Made by a program: the position numbers and the translations under genes. The notes under the pieces are model-generated. The model was given only the letters and a program-made list of their open reading frames with translations. It did not search any database and was not told where the DNA came from. This document shows, piece by piece, positions 30,515-47,064 of a DNA stretch of 64,000 bases. Position 1 is the first letter of the stretch, and each line of letters opens with the position of its first letter. Location: the NCBI RefSeq assembly GCF_050947335.1, contig NW_027473347.1, positions 62,001 through 126,000 on the forward strand, given 5' to 3'. Source of the DNA: Megachile rotundata (lineage: Eukaryota > Arthropoda > Insecta > Hymenoptera > Megachilidae).

Positions 30515-33474
30515 TCACAATCATACAATCACAATCATACTATCGCAATCATACAATCCTAATCATACCATCACAATCATACAATCACAATCATACAATC
30601 ACAGTCATTCAATCACAATCTTACAATCACAATCATACTATCACAATCATACAATCATAATCATACAATCACAATCGTAAAATCACAATCGTACAATCAC
30701 AATCGTACAATCACAATCGCACAATCACAATCATACAATCACAGTCATACAATCACAATCATACAATCACAATCATACAATCATAATCATACAATTACAA
30801 TCATACAATCACAATCATACAATCACAATCATACAATCGCAATCATACAATCACAATCATACAATCACAATCATACAATCACAATCATACAATCACAATC
30901 ATACAATCGCAATCATACAATTACAATCTCCAAAATACAATCTCCCAAACACAATCATACAATCACAATCATACAATCACACTCATACAATCACAATCAT
31001 ACTACCACAATCATACAATCCTAATCATACAATCACAATCATACAATCACAATCATACAATCATAATCATACAATCACAATCATACAATCGCAATCATAC
31101 AATCACAATCATACAATCATAATCATACAATCACAATCATACGATCGCAATCATACAATCGCAATCATACCATCACAATCATACAGTCACAACCATACAA
31201 TCATAATCATACAATCACAATCATACAATCACAATCATACAATCATAATCATACAATCACAATCATACAATCACAATCATACAATCGCAATCATACAATC
31301 ACACACATACAATCGTTATCATACCATAACATTCATACAATCACAATCATACAATCATAATCTTACACTTACAATAATACAATCACAATCATACAATCAC
31401 AATCATACAATCACAATCATACAATCACAATCATTCCATCATAATCATACAATCACAGTCATACAATCACAATCATACAATCACAATCATACAATCACAA
31501 TCATACAATCACAATCATGCAATCACAATCATACTATCACAATCATACAATCACAATCATACAATCACAATCATACAATCACAGTCATACAATCACAATC
31601 ACACAATCACAATCATACTATCACAATCATACAATCACAATCATACAATCACAATCATACAATCACAATCATACAATCACAATCATACAATTACAATCTC
31701 CCAAATACAATCTCCCAAATACAATCATACGATCACAATCATACAAACACAATCATACAATCACAATCATACAATCTCAATCATACTATCAGAATCATAC
31801 AATCACAATCATACAATCACAATCATACAATCACAATCATACAATCACAATCATACAATCACAGACATACAATCACAATCATACAATCACAATCATACAT
31901 TCAAAATCATGCAATCACAACCATACAATCACAATCATGCAATCACAATCATACAACCATAATCATACAATGACAATCATGCAATCACAATCTTACAGTC
32001 ACAATCATACTATCACAATCATAGAATCACAATCATACATACAAAATCATGCAATCTCTATCATACAATCGCAATCATGCAATCACAATCATACAATGAT
32101 AATCATACAATGACAATCATACAATCACCATCATACAATCACAATCATACAACCACAATCAGACAATCACAATCATACAGTCACAATCATACAATCACAG
32201 TCATACAATCACAGTCATAATATCACAATCATACTATCACAATCATACTATCACAATCATACAATCGCAATCATACAATCGCAATCATACAATCGCAATC
32301 ATACAATCACAATCACGCAATCACAATCATACAATCACAATCATACAGTCACAATCATACAATCACAATCATACAATCACAATCATACTATCGCAATCAT
32401 ACAATCACAATCATACCATCACAATCATACAATCACAACCATACTATCATAATCATACAATCACAATAATACAATCATAATCATACGATCACAATCATAC
32501 AATCGCAATCATGCAATCACAATCATACAATCACAATCATACAATCACAATCATACTATCGCAATCATACAATCACAATCATACCATCACAATCATACAA
32601 TCACAATCATACAATCATAATCATACAATTACAATCATACTATCACAATCATACAATCAAAATCATACAATCACAATCATACAATCACAATCATACAATC
32701 ACAATCATACAATCACAGTCATACAATCACAGTCATAATATCACAATCATACTATCACAATCATACAACCACAATCAGACAATCACAATCATACAGTCAC
32801 AATCATACAATCACAGTCATACAATCACAGTCATAATATCACAATCATACTATCGCAATCATACAATCACAATCATACCATCACAATCATACAATCACAA
32901 CCATACTATCATAATCATACAATCACAATAATACAATCATAATCATACGATCACAATCATACAATCGCAATCATGCAATCACAATCATACAATCACAATC
33001 ATACAATCACAATCATACTATCACAATCATACAATCACAATCATACCATCACAATCATACAATCACAATCATACAATCATAATCATACAATTACAATCAT
33101 ACTATCACAATCATACAATCAAAATCATACAATCACAATCATACAATCACAATCATACAATCACAATCATACAATCACAATCATACAATCACAATCATAC
33201 AATCACAATCATACAATCACAATCATACAATCACAATCTTACAATCACAATCATACTATCACAATCATACAATCACAATCATACAATCACAATCATACAA
33301 TCACAATCATACAATCACAATCATACTATCAGAATCATACAATCACAATCATACAATCACAGTCATACAATCACCGTCATACAATCACAATCATATTATC
33401 ACAATCATACAATCACAATCATGCAATCACAATCATACAATCATAATCATACAATCATAATCATACAATCACAA
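30515..33474. repeat. ~2.96-kb higher-order block, copy 2 (4,214/4,228-bp offset)
   Basis: Second copy of the 26.3-29.9-kb block, without the internal 644-bp duplication. Small differences include ATTCATAC for AATCATAC near 31,331 and CAACCATAC near 31,920. The match ends near 33,474, which is also where the left-domain variant set gives way to the right-domain set. Confidence 0.88.
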
Positions 33475-36169
33475 TCATACAATCGCAATCATACAATTAC
33501 AATCTCCAAAATACAATCTCCCAAATACAATCATACAATCACAATCATACAATCACAATCATACAATCACAATCATACAATCACAATCATACAATCACAA
33601 TCATACGATCATAATCATACAATTACAATCATACAATCACAATCATACAATCACAATCATACAATCACAATCATACAATCACAATCATACAATCGCAATC
33701 ATACAATTACAATCTCCAAAATACAATCTCCCAAATACAATCATACAATCACAATCATACGACCACAATCATACAATCACAATCATACAATCACAATCAT
33801 ACAATCCTAACCATACAATCACAATCATACAATCACAATCATACAATCACAATCATACAATCACAATCATACAATCGCAATCATACAATCGCAATCATAC
33901 AATCGCAATCATACAATCGCAATCACACAATCACAATCACACAATCACAATCATACAGTCACAATCATACAATCACAATCGTACAATCACAATCATACAA
34001 TCACAATCATACAATCACAATCATACAATCATAATCATACAATTACAATCATACAATCACAATCATACAATCACAATCATACAATCACAATCATACAATC
34101 ACAGTCATACAATCACAATCATACAATCACAATCATACAATCACAATCATACAATCGCAATCATACAATTACAATCTCCAAAATACAATCTCCCAAATAC
34201 AATCATACAATCACAATCATACAATCACAATCATACAATCACAATGATACAATCATAATCATACAATTACAATCATACAATCACAATCATACAATCACAA
34301 TCATACAATCACAATCATACAATCACAATCATACAATCACAGTCATACAATCACAATCATACAATCACAATCATACAATCACAATCATACAATCGCAATC
34401 ATACAATTACAATCTCCAAAATACAATCTCCCAAATACAATCATACAATCACAATCATACAATCACAATCACACAATCACAATCATACAATCACAATCAT
34501 ACAATCACAATCATACAATCACAATCATACAATCACAATCATACAACCACAATCAGACAATCACAATCATACAGTCACAATCATACAATCAAAGTCATAC
34601 AATCACAGTCATACTATCACAATCATACTATCACAATCATACTATCACAATCATACAGTCACAATCATACAATCACAATCGTACAATCACAATCATACAA
34701 TCGCAATCATACAATTACAATCTCCAAAATACAATCTCCCAAATACAATCATACAATCACAATCATACAATCACAATCACACAATCACAATCATACAATC
34801 ACAATCATACAATCACAATCATACAATCACAATCATACAATCACAATCATACAATCACAATCATACAATCACAATCATACAATCCTAATCATACAATCAC
34901 AATCATACAATCACAATCATACAATCACAGTCATACAATCACAATCTTACAATCACAATCATACTATCACAATCATACAATCATAATCATACAATCATAA
35001 TCGTACAATCACAATCGTACAATCACAATCATACAATCACAGTCATACAATCACAATCTTACAATCACAATCATACTATCACAATCATACAATCATAATC
35101 ATACAATCACAATCGTACAATCACAATCGTACAATCACAATCGTACAATCACAATCGCACAATCACAATCATACAATCACAGTCATACAATCACAATCAT
35201 ACAATCACAATCATACGATCATAATCATACAATTACAATCATACAATCACAATCATACAATCACAATCATACAATCACAATCATACAATCACAATCATAC
35301 AATCACAATCATACAATCGCAATCATACAATTACAATCTCCAAAATACAATCTCCCAAATACAATCATACAATCACAATCATACAATCACAGTCATACAA
35401 TCACAATCATACAATCACAATCATACAATCCTAATCATACAATCACAATCATACAATCACAATCATACAATCACAATCATACAATCACAATCATACAATC
35501 ACAATCATACAATCGCAATCATACAATCGCAATCATACAATCGCAATCACACAATCACAATCATACAATCACAATCATACAGTCACAATCATACAATCAC
35601 AATCGTACAATCACAATCATACAATCACAATCATACAATCACAATCATACAATCATAATCATACAATTACAATCATACAATCACAATCATACAATCACAA
35701 TCATACAATCACAATCATACAATCACAATCATACAATCACAGTCATACAATCACAATCATACAATCACAATCATACAATCACAATCATACAATCGCAATC
35801 ATACAATTACAATCTCCAAAATACAATCTCCCAAATACAATCATACAATCACAATCATACAATCACAATCATACAATCACAATCATACAATCACAATCAT
35901 ACAATCACAGTCATACAATCACAATCATACTATCACAATCATACAATCCTAATCATACAATCACAATCATACAATCACAACCATACAATCACAGTCATAC
36001 AATCACAATCATACAATCACAATCATACAATCACAATCATACAATCACAATCATACAATCGCAATCATACAATCGCAATCACACAATCACAATCATACAA
36101 TCACAATCATACAGTCACAATCATACAATCACAATCATACAATCACAATCATACAATCACAATCATACA
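33475..36169. repeat. Right-domain array, short-period higher-order repeats (238 and 308 bp)
   Basis: The TCTCCAAAAT marker recurs closely, including at 34,175, 34,413 (238 bp, 17 units) and 34,721 (308 bp, 22 units). Around each one the order CAATCGC, CAATTAC, TCTCC pair, plain units is kept. The rare CCTAACC unit at 33,807 is shared only with 37,083 and 37,741. A CACAATGATAC unit near 34,245 is seen only here. Confidence 0.8.
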
Positions 36170-38353
36170 ATGGCAATCATACAATCACAATCATACAATC
36201 ATAATCATACGATCACAATCATACGATCGCAATCATACAATCGCAATCATACCATCACAATCATACAGTCACAACCATACAATCATAATCATACAATCAC
36301 AATCATACAATCACAATCATGCAATCATAATCATACAATCACAATCATACAATCGCAATCATACAATCACAATCATACAATCGTTATCATACCATCACAA
36401 TCACACAATCACAATCATACAATCATAATCTTACAATTACAATCATACAATCACAATCTTACAATCACAATCATACAATCACAATCAGACAATCTCAATC
36501 ATACAATCACAATCATACAATCACAGTCATACAATCACAGTCATACTATCCCAATCATACTATCACAATCATACAATCACAATCATAGTATCACAATCAT
36601 ACAATCACAATCATACAATCACAATCATACAATCACAATCATACAATCACAATCACACAATCATAATCATACAATTACAATCATACAATCACAATCATAC
36701 AATCACAATCATACAATCACAATCATACAATCACAATCATACAATCACAATCATACAATCACAATCATACAATCGCAATCATACAATTACAATCTCCAAA
36801 ATACAATCTCCCAAATACAATCATACAATCACTATCATACAATCACAATCATACAATCACAATCATACAATCACAATCATACGATCATAATCATACAATT
36901 ACAATCATACAATCACAATCATACAATCACAATCATACAATCACAATCATACAATCACAATCATACAATCGCAATCATACAATTACAATCTCCAAAATAC
37001 AATCTCCCAAATACAATCATACAATCACAATCATACAACCACAATCATACAATCACAAACATACAATCACAATCATACAATCCTAACCATACAATCACAA
37101 TCATACAATCACAATCATACAATCACAATCATACAATCACAATCATACAATCGCAATCATACAATCGCAATCATACAATCGCAATCATACAATCGCAATC
37201 ACACAATCACAATCACACAATCACAATCATACAGTCACAATCATACAATCACAATCGTACAATCACAATCATACAATCACAATCATACAATCACAATCAT
37301 ACAATCATAATCATACAATTACAATCATACAATCACAATCATACAATCACAATCATACAATCACAATCATACAATCACAGTCATACAATCACAATCATAC
37401 AATCACAATCATACAATCACAATCATACAATCGCAATCATACAATTACAATCTCCAAAATACAATCTCCCAAATACAATCATACAATCACAATCATACAA
37501 TCACAATCATACAATCACAATCATACAATCACAATCATACGATCATAATCATACAATTACAATCATACAATCACAATCATACAATCACAATCATACAATC
37601 ACAATCATACAATCACAATCATACAATCGCAATCATACAATTACAATCTCCAAAATACAATCTCCCAAATACAATCATACAATCACAATCATACAACCAC
37701 AATCATACAATCACAAACATACAATCACAATCATACAATCCTAACCATACAATCACAATCATACAATCACAATCATACAATCACAATCATACAATCGCAA
37801 TCATACAATCGCAATCATACAATCGCAATCATACAATCGCAATCATACAATCGCAATCACACAATCACAATCACACAATCACAATCATACAATCACAATC
37901 ATACAATCACAATCATACAATCACAATCATACAATCACAGTCATACAATCACAATCATACAATAACAATCATACAATCACAATCATACAATCGCAATCAT
38001 ACAATTACAATCTCCAAAATACAATCTCCCAAATACAATCATACAATCACAATCATACAATCACAATCATACAATCACAATCATACAATCACAATCATAC
38101 AATCACAGTCATACAATCACAATCATACTATCACAATCATACAATCCTAATCATACAATCACAATCATACAATCACAACCATACAATCACAGTCATACAA
38201 TCACAATCATACAATCACAATCATACAATCACAATCATACAATCGCAATCATACAATCGCAATCACACAATCACAATCATACAATCACAATCATACAGTC
38301 ACAATCATACAATCACAATCATACAATCACAATCATACAATCACAATCATACA
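36170..38353. repeat. Right-domain higher-order cycle (2,184 bp) with an internal 658-bp tandem duplication
   Basis: Starts at the CAATGGC marker unit (ATGG at 36,170), which recurs at 38,354. The offset is 2,184 bp (156 units), and CGTTATC at 36,382 and 38,566 confirms it. Within the cycle the part with TCTCC, CAACCAC, CACAAAC and CCTAACC is tandemly duplicated at 658 bp (47 units), with CCTAACC at 37,083 and 37,741. The longest + strand open stretch of the window (36,170-37,744) is here. It translates only as the 14-residue repeat. Confidence 0.82.
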
Positions 38354-40411
38354 ATGGCAATCATACAATCACAATCATACAATCATAATCATACAATCAC
38401 AATCATACGATCGCAATCATACAATCGCAATCATACCATCACAATCATACAGTCACAACCATACAATCATAATCATACAATCACAATCATACAATCACAA
38501 TCATACAATCATAATCATACAATCACAATCATACAATCGCAATCATACAATCACAATCATACAATCGTTATCATACCATCACAATCACACAATCACAATC
38601 ATACAATCATAATCTTACAATTACAATCATACAATCACAATCTTACAATCACAATCATACAATCACAATCAGACAATCTCAATCATACAATCACAATCAT
38701 ACAATCACAGTCATACAATCACAGTCATACTATCACAATCATACTATCACAATCATACAATCACAATCATACTATCACAATCATACAATCACAATCATAC
38801 AATCACAATCATACAATCACAATCATACAATCACAATCACACAATCATAATCATACAATTACAATCATACAATCACAATCATACAATCACAATCATACAA
38901 TCACAATCATACAATCACAATCATACAATCACAATCATACAATCACAATCATACAATCACAATCATACAATCGCAATCATACAATTACAATCTCCAAAAT
39001 ACAATCTCCCAAATACAATCATACAATCACAATCATACAATCACAATCATACAATCACAATCATACAATCACAATCATACCATCACAATCATACAATCAC
39101 AATCATACAATCACAATCATACAATCGCAATCATACAATCACAATCATACAGTCACAATCATACAATCACAATCATACAATCACAATCATACAATGGCAA
39201 TCATACAATCACAATCATACAATCATAATCATACAATCACAATCATACGATCGCAATCATACAATCGCAATCATACCATCACAATCATACAGTCACAACC
39301 ATACAATCATAATCATACAATCACAATCATACAATCACAATCATACAATCATAATCATACAATCACAATCATACAATCGCAATCATACCATCACAATCAT
39401 ACAGTCACAACCATACAATCATAATCATACAATCACAATCATACAATCACAATCATACAATCATAATCATACAATCACAATCATACAATCGCAATCATAC
39501 AATCACAATCATACAATCGTTATCATACCATCACAATCACACAATCACAATCATACAATCATAATCTTACAATTACAATCATACAATCACAATCATACAA
39601 TCACAATCATACAATCACAATCAGACAATCTCAATCATACAATCACAATCATACAATCACAGTCATACAATCACAGTCATACTATCACAATCATACTATC
39701 ACAATCATACAATCACAATCATACTATCACAATCATACAATCACAATCATACAATCACAATCATACAATCACAATCATACAATCACAATCATACAATCAT
39801 AATCATACAATTACAATCATACAATCACAATCATACAATCACAATCATACAATCACAATCATACAATCACAATCATACAATCACAATCATACAATCACAA
39901 TCATACAGTCACAACCATACAATCATAATCATACAATCACAATCATACAATCACAATCATACCATCATAATCATACAATCACAATCATACAATCGCAATC
40001 ATACAATCACAATCATACAATCGGAATCATACAATTACAATCTCCAAAATACAATCTCCCAAATACAATCATACAATCACAATCATACAATCACAATCAT
40101 ACAATCACAATCATACAATCACAATCATACAATCCTAATCATTCAATCACAATCATACAATCACAATCATACAATCACAATCATACAATCACAATCATAC
40201 AATCACAATCATACAATCGCAATCATACAATCGCAATCATACAATCGCAATCACACAATCACAATCATACAATCACAATCATACAGTCACAATCATACAA
40301 TCACAATCGTACAATCACAATCATACAATCACAATCACACAATCACAATCATACAATCATAATCATACAAATACAATCATACAATCACAATCATACAATC
40401 AGAATCATACA
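38354..40411. repeat. Right-domain higher-order cycle with a 840-952-bp internal repetition
   Basis: The CAATGGC/CGATCG cassette occurs at 38,354/38,408 and again at 39,194/39,248 (840 bp, 60 units). CGTTATC occurs at 38,566 and 39,518 (952 bp, 68 units), because one part between CGATCG and CGTTATC is itself repeated near 39,390-39,420. The rare variant CAATCGGAATC occurs near 40,020. No gene is seen. Confidence 0.78.
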
Positions 40412-41488
40412 ATCACAATCATACAATCACAATCATACAATCACAGTCATACAATCACAATCATACAATCACAATCATACAATCACAATCATACAATCGC
40501 AATCATACAATTACAATCTCCAAAATACAATCTCCCAAATACAATCATACTATCACAATCATACAATCCTAATCATACAATCACAATCATACAATCACAA
40601 CCATACAATCACAGTCATACAATCACAATCATACAATCACAATCATACAATCACAATCATACAATCGCAATCATACAATCGTAATCACACAATCACAATC
40701 ATACAATCACAATCATACAGTCACAATCATACAATCACAATCATACAATCACAATCATACAATCACAATCATACAATGGCAATCATACAATCACAATCAT
40801 ACAATCATAATCATACAATCACAATCATACGATCGCAATCATACAATCGCAATCATACCATCACAATCATACAGTCACAACCATACAATCATAATCATAC
40901 AATCACAATCATACAATCACAATCATACAATCATAATCATACAATCACAATCATACAATCGCAATCATACAATCACAATCATACAATCGTTATCATACCA
41001 TCACAATCACACAATCACAATCATACAATCATAATCTTACAATTACAATCATACAATCACAATCTTACAATCACAATCATACAATCACAATCAGACAATC
41101 TCAATCATACAATCACAATCATACAATCACAGTCATACAATCACAGTCATACTATCACAATCATACTATCACAATCATACAATCACAATCATACTATCAC
41201 AATCATACAATCACAATCATACAATCACAATCATACAATCGCAATCATACAATCGCAATCATACAATCGCAATCACACAATCACAATCATACAATCACAA
41301 TCATACAGTCACAATCATACAATCACAATCGTACAATCACAATCATACAATCACAATCATACAATCACAATCATACAATCATAATCATACAATTACAATC
41401 ATACAATCACAATCATACAATCACAATCATACAATCACAATCATACAATCACAATCATACAATCACAGTCATACAATCACAATCATAC
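40412..41488. repeat. ~1.08-kb higher-order block, copy 1 (2,436-bp offset)
   Basis: Matches 42,848-43,924 with an offset of 2,436 bp (174 units): CAGTC at 40,444 and 42,880, CTATC at 40,550 and 42,986, the CAATGGC unit at 40,776 and 43,212. The right-hand match ends at 41,488, where CTATC here pairs with CAATAAC there. The 202-codon translations of the shared part are the same. Confidence 0.88.
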
Positions 41489-42847
41489 TATCACAATCAT
41501 ACAATCCTAATCATACAATCACAATCATACAATCACAACCATACAATCACAGTCATACAATCACAATCATACAATCACAATCATACAATCACAATCATAC
41601 AATCGCAATCATACAATCGCAATCACACAATCACAATCATACAATCACCATCATACAGTCACAATCATACAATCACAATCATACAATCACAATCATACAA
41701 TCACAATCATACAATGGCAATCATACAATCACAATCATACAATCATAATCATACAATCACAATCATACGATCGCAATCATACAATCGCAATCATACCATC
41801 ACAATCATACAGTCACAACCATACAATCATAATCATACAATCACAATCATACAATCATAATCATACAATCACAATCATACAATCGCAATCATACAATCAC
41901 AATCATACAATCGTTATCATACCATCACAATCACACAATCACAATCATACAATCATAATCTTACAATTACAATCATACAATCACAATCTTACAATCACAA
42001 TCATACAATCACAATCAGACAATCTCAATCATACAATCACAATCATACAATCACAGTCATACAATCGCAGTCATACTATCACAATCATACTATCACAATC
42101 ATACAATCACAATCATACTATCACAATCATACAATCACAATCATACAATCACAATCATACAATCACAATCATACAATCACAATCACACAATCATAATCAT
42201 ACAATTACAATCATACAATCACAATCATACAATCACAATCATACAATCACAATCATACAATCACAATCATACAATCACAATCATACAATCACAATCATAC
42301 AATCACAATCATACAATCGCAATCATACAATTACAATCTCCAAAATACAATCTCCCAAATACAATCATACAATCACAATCATACAATCACAATCATACAA
42401 TCACAATCATACCATCACAATCATACAATCACAATCATACAATCACAATCATACAATCACAATCATACAATCACAATCATACAGTCACAATCATACAATC
42501 ACAATCATACAATCACAATCATACAATCACAATCATACAATGGCAATCATACAATCACAATCATACAATCATAATCATACAATCACAATCATACAATCAT
42601 AATCTTACAATTACAATCATACAATCACAATCTTACAATCACAATCATACAATCACAATCATACAATCACAATCATACAATCACAATCATACAGTCACAA
42701 TCATACAATCACAATCATACAATCACAATCATACAATCACAATCATACAATGGCAATCATACAATCACAATCATACCATCACAATCACACAATCACAATC
42801 ATACAATCATAATCTTACAATTACAATCATACAATCACAATCTTACA
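41489..42847. repeat. Right-domain array between the 2,436-bp-offset copies
   Basis: Contains another CAATGGC/CGATCG/CGTTATC cycle (41,714, 41,768, 41,912). It is followed by two further CAATGGC units at 42,540 and 42,750 (210 bp, 15 units apart) that lack the CGATCG cassette, so these are truncated cycles. No gene is seen. Confidence 0.78.
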
Positions 42848-43924
42848 ATCACAATCATACAATCACAATCATACAATCACAGTCATACAATCACAATCAT
42901 ACAATCACAATCATACAATCACAATCATACAATCGCAATCATACAATTACAATCTCCAAAATACAATCTCCCAAATACAATCATACTATCACAATCATAC
43001 AATCCTAATCATACAATCACAATCATACAATCACAACCATACAATCACAGTCATACAATCACAATCATACAATCACAATCATACAATCACAATCATACAA
43101 TCGCAATCATACAATCGTAATCACACAATCACAATCATACAATCACAATCATACAGTCACAATCATACAATCACAATCATACAATCACAATCATACAATC
43201 ACAATCATACAATGGCAATCATACAATCACAATCATACAATCATAATCATACAATCACAATCATACGATCGCAATCATACAATCGCAATCATACCATCAC
43301 AATCATACAGTCACAACCATACAATCATAATCATACAATCACAATCATACAATCACAATCATACAATCATAATCATACAATCACAATCATACAATCGCAA
43401 TCATACAATCACAATCATACAATCGTTATCATACCATCACAATCACACAATCACAATCATACAATCATAATCTTACAATTACAATCATACAATCACAATC
43501 TTACAATCACAATCATACAATCACAATCAGACAATCTCAATCATACAATCACAATCATACAATCACAGTCATACAATCACAGTCATACTATCACAATCAT
43601 ACTATCACAATCATACAATCACAATCATACTATCACAATCATACAATCACAATCATACAATCACAATCATACAATCGCAATCATACAATCGCAATCATAC
43701 AATCGCAATCACACAATCACAATCATACAATCACAATCATACAGTCACAATCATACAATCACAATCGTACAATCACAATCATACAATCACAATCATACAA
43801 TCACAATCATACAATCATAATCATACAATTACAATCATACAATCACAATCATACAATCACAATCATACAATCACAATCATACAATCACAATCATACAATC
43901 ACAGTCATACAATCACAATCATAC
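42848..43924. repeat. ~1.08-kb higher-order block, copy 2 (2,436-bp offset)
   Basis: Second copy of 40,412-41,488. After 43,924 the order changes to CAATAAC and then CAACCAC. Confidence 0.88.
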
Positions 43925-45780
43925 AATAACAATCATACAATCACAATCATACAATCGCAATCATACAATTACAATCTCCAAAATACAATCTCCCAAATAC
44001 AATCATACAATCACAATCATACAACCACAATCATACAATCACAATCATACAATCACAATCATACCATCACAATCATACAATCACAATCATACAATCACAA
44101 TCATACAATCACAATCATACAATCACAATCATACAATCACAATCATACAATCACAATCATACAATCACAATCATACAATCATAATCATACAATTACAATC
44201 ATACAATCACAATCATACAATCACAATCATACAATCACAATCATACAATCACAATCATACAATCACAATCATACAATCACAATCATACAATCACAATCAT
44301 ACAATAATAATCATACAATTACAATCATACAACCACAATCATACAATCACAATCATACAATCGCAATCATACAATCACAATCATACAATCGCAATCATAC
44401 AATCACAATCATACAATCGCAATCATACAATTACAATCTCCAAAATACAATCTCCCAAATACAATCATACAATCACAATCATACAATCACAATCATACAA
44501 TCACAATCATACAATCACAATCATACAATCGCAATCATGCAATTACAATCTCCAAAATACAATCTCCCAAATACAATCATACAATCACAATCATACAATC
44601 ACAATCATACAATCACAATCATACAATCACAATCATACAATCACAATCATACAATCACAGTCATACAATCACAATCATACTATCACAATCATACAATCCT
44701 AATCATACAATCACAATCATACAATCACAATCATACAATCACAGTCATACAATCGCAATCATACAATCGCAATCACACAATCACAATCATACAATCACAA
44801 TCATACAGTCACAATCATACAATCACAATCATACAATCACAATCATACAATCACAATCATACAATCGCAATCATACAATCACAATCATACAATCATAATC
44901 ATACAATCACAATCATACGATCGCAATCATACAATCGCAATCATACCATCACAATCATACAGTCACAACCATACAATCATAATCATACAATCACAATCAT
45001 ACAATCACAATCATACAATCATAATCATACAATCACAATCATACAATCGCAATCATACAATCACAATCATACAATCGTTATCATACAATCACAATCATAC
45101 AATCACAATCGTACAATCACAATCGTACAATCACAATCGCACAATCACAGTCATACAATCACAGTCATACAATCACAATCATACTATCACAATCATACAA
45201 TCACAATCATACAATCACAATCATACAGTCACAATCATACAATCACAATCATACAATCACAATCATACAATCACAATCATACAATCGCAATCATACAATC
45301 ACAATCATACAATCATAATCATACAATCACAATCATACGATCGCAATCATACAATCGCAATCATACCATCACAATCATACAGTCACAACCATACAATCAT
45401 AATCATACAATCACAATCATACAATCACAACATACAATCACAATCACACAATCACAATCATACAATCACAATCATACAGTCAGAATCATACAATCACAAT
45501 CATACCATCACAATCATACAGTCACAACCATACAATCATAATCATACAATCACAATCATACAATCACAATCATACCATCATAATCATACAATCACAATCA
45601 TACAATCGCAATCATACAATCACAATCATACAATCGCAATCATACCATCACAATCATACAATCGCAATCATAGAATCGCAATCCTACAATTACAATCTCC
45701 AAAATACAATCTCCCAAATACAATCATACAATCACAATCATACAATCATAATCATACAATCACAATCATACAATCACAAT
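43925..45780. repeat. Right-domain array with two CGATCG cassettes and a 13-bp unit
   Basis: CGATCG occurs at 44,928 and 45,338 (410 bp apart). Near 45,428-45,432 the unit reads CACAACATAC, lacking one T. This is a 13-bp unit of a different type from the CACCAC ones. Units TAGAATC and ATCCTAC near 45,671-45,683 appear only once here. No gene is seen. Confidence 0.78.
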
Positions 45781-46931
45781 CATACAATCACAGACATACA
45801 ATCACAATCTTACAATCACAATCATACTATCACAATCATACAATCACAATCATACAATCACAATCATACTATCGCAATCATACAATCACAATCATACCAT
45901 CACAATCATACAATCACAACCATACTATCATAATCATACAATCACAATAATACAATCATAATCATACAATCACAATCATACAATCGCAATCATACAATCA
46001 CAATCATACAATCACAATCATACAATCACAATCATACTATCGCAATCATACAATCACAATCATACCATCACAATCATACAATCACAATCATACAATCATA
46101 ATCATACAATTACAATCATACTATCACAATCATACAATCAAAATCATACAATCACAATCATACAATCACAATCATACAATCACAATCATACAATCACAAT
46201 CTTACAATCACAATCATACTATCACAATCATACAATCACAATCATACAATCACAATCATACAATCACAATCATGCAATCTCAATCATACAATCGCAATCA
46301 TACAATTACAATCTCCCAAATACAATCTCCCAAATACAATCTCCCAAATACAATCATACAATCACAATCATACAATCACAATCATACAATCACAATCATA
46401 CTATCAGAATCATACAGTCACAATCATACAATCACAGCCATACAATCACAGACATACAATCACAATCTTACAATCACAATCATACTATCACAATCATACA
46501 ATCACAATCATACAATCACAATCATACTATCGCAATCATACAATCACAATCATACCATCACAATCATACAATCACAACCATACTATCATAATCATACAAT
46601 CACAATAATACAATCATAATCATACAATCACAATCATACAATCGCAATCATACAATCACAATCATACAATCACAATCATACAATCACAATCATACTATCG
46701 CAATCATACAATCACAATCATACCATCACAATCATACAATCACAATCATACAATCATAATCATACAATTACAATCATACTATCACAATCATACAATCAAA
46801 ATCATACAATCACAATCATACAATCACAATCATACAATCACAATCATACAATCACAATCTTACAATCACAATCATACTATCACAATCATACAATCACAAT
46901 CATACAATCACAATCATACAATCACAATCAT
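45781..46931. repeat. 658-bp-offset tandem duplication
   Basis: The order CAGACATAC, ATCTTAC, CTATC, CTATCGC, CCATC, AATAATAC, CAATTAC, CAATCAAAATC occurs from 45,781 to 46,273 and again from 46,439 to 46,931. CAGACAT lies at 45,791 and 46,449, and CAATAATAC is displaced by the same 658 bp. This is exactly 47 units. The flanks diverge at 45,779 against 46,437 and at 46,274 against 46,932. Confidence 0.88.
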
Positions 46932-47064
46932 ACAATCACAAACATACAACCACAATCAGACAATCACAATCATACAGACACAATCATACAATCAAAGTCA
47001 TACAATCACAGTCATACTATCACAATCATACTATCACAATCATACAGTCACACTCATACAATCA
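46932..47064. repeat. Short array segment with CAGACACAATC and CAGTCACACTC units
   Basis: The order CAACCAC, CAGACAATC, CATACAGACAC, CAAAGTC, CAGTC, CTATC, CTATC, CAGTCACACTC recurs at about 48,000-48,110, 50,098-50,205 and 59,878-59,990. It is a fragment of the left-type island described at 47.7 kb. Confidence 0.8.

Noticed and set aside
36170..37744. 524-codon + strand open stretch, the longest in the window, with an ATG at its start
   Set aside because: It is pure translation of the 14-bp repeat. The consensus has no stop in any + frame, and its ATG comes from the CAATGGC variant unit. No promoter, non-repeat domain or codon bias is seen.
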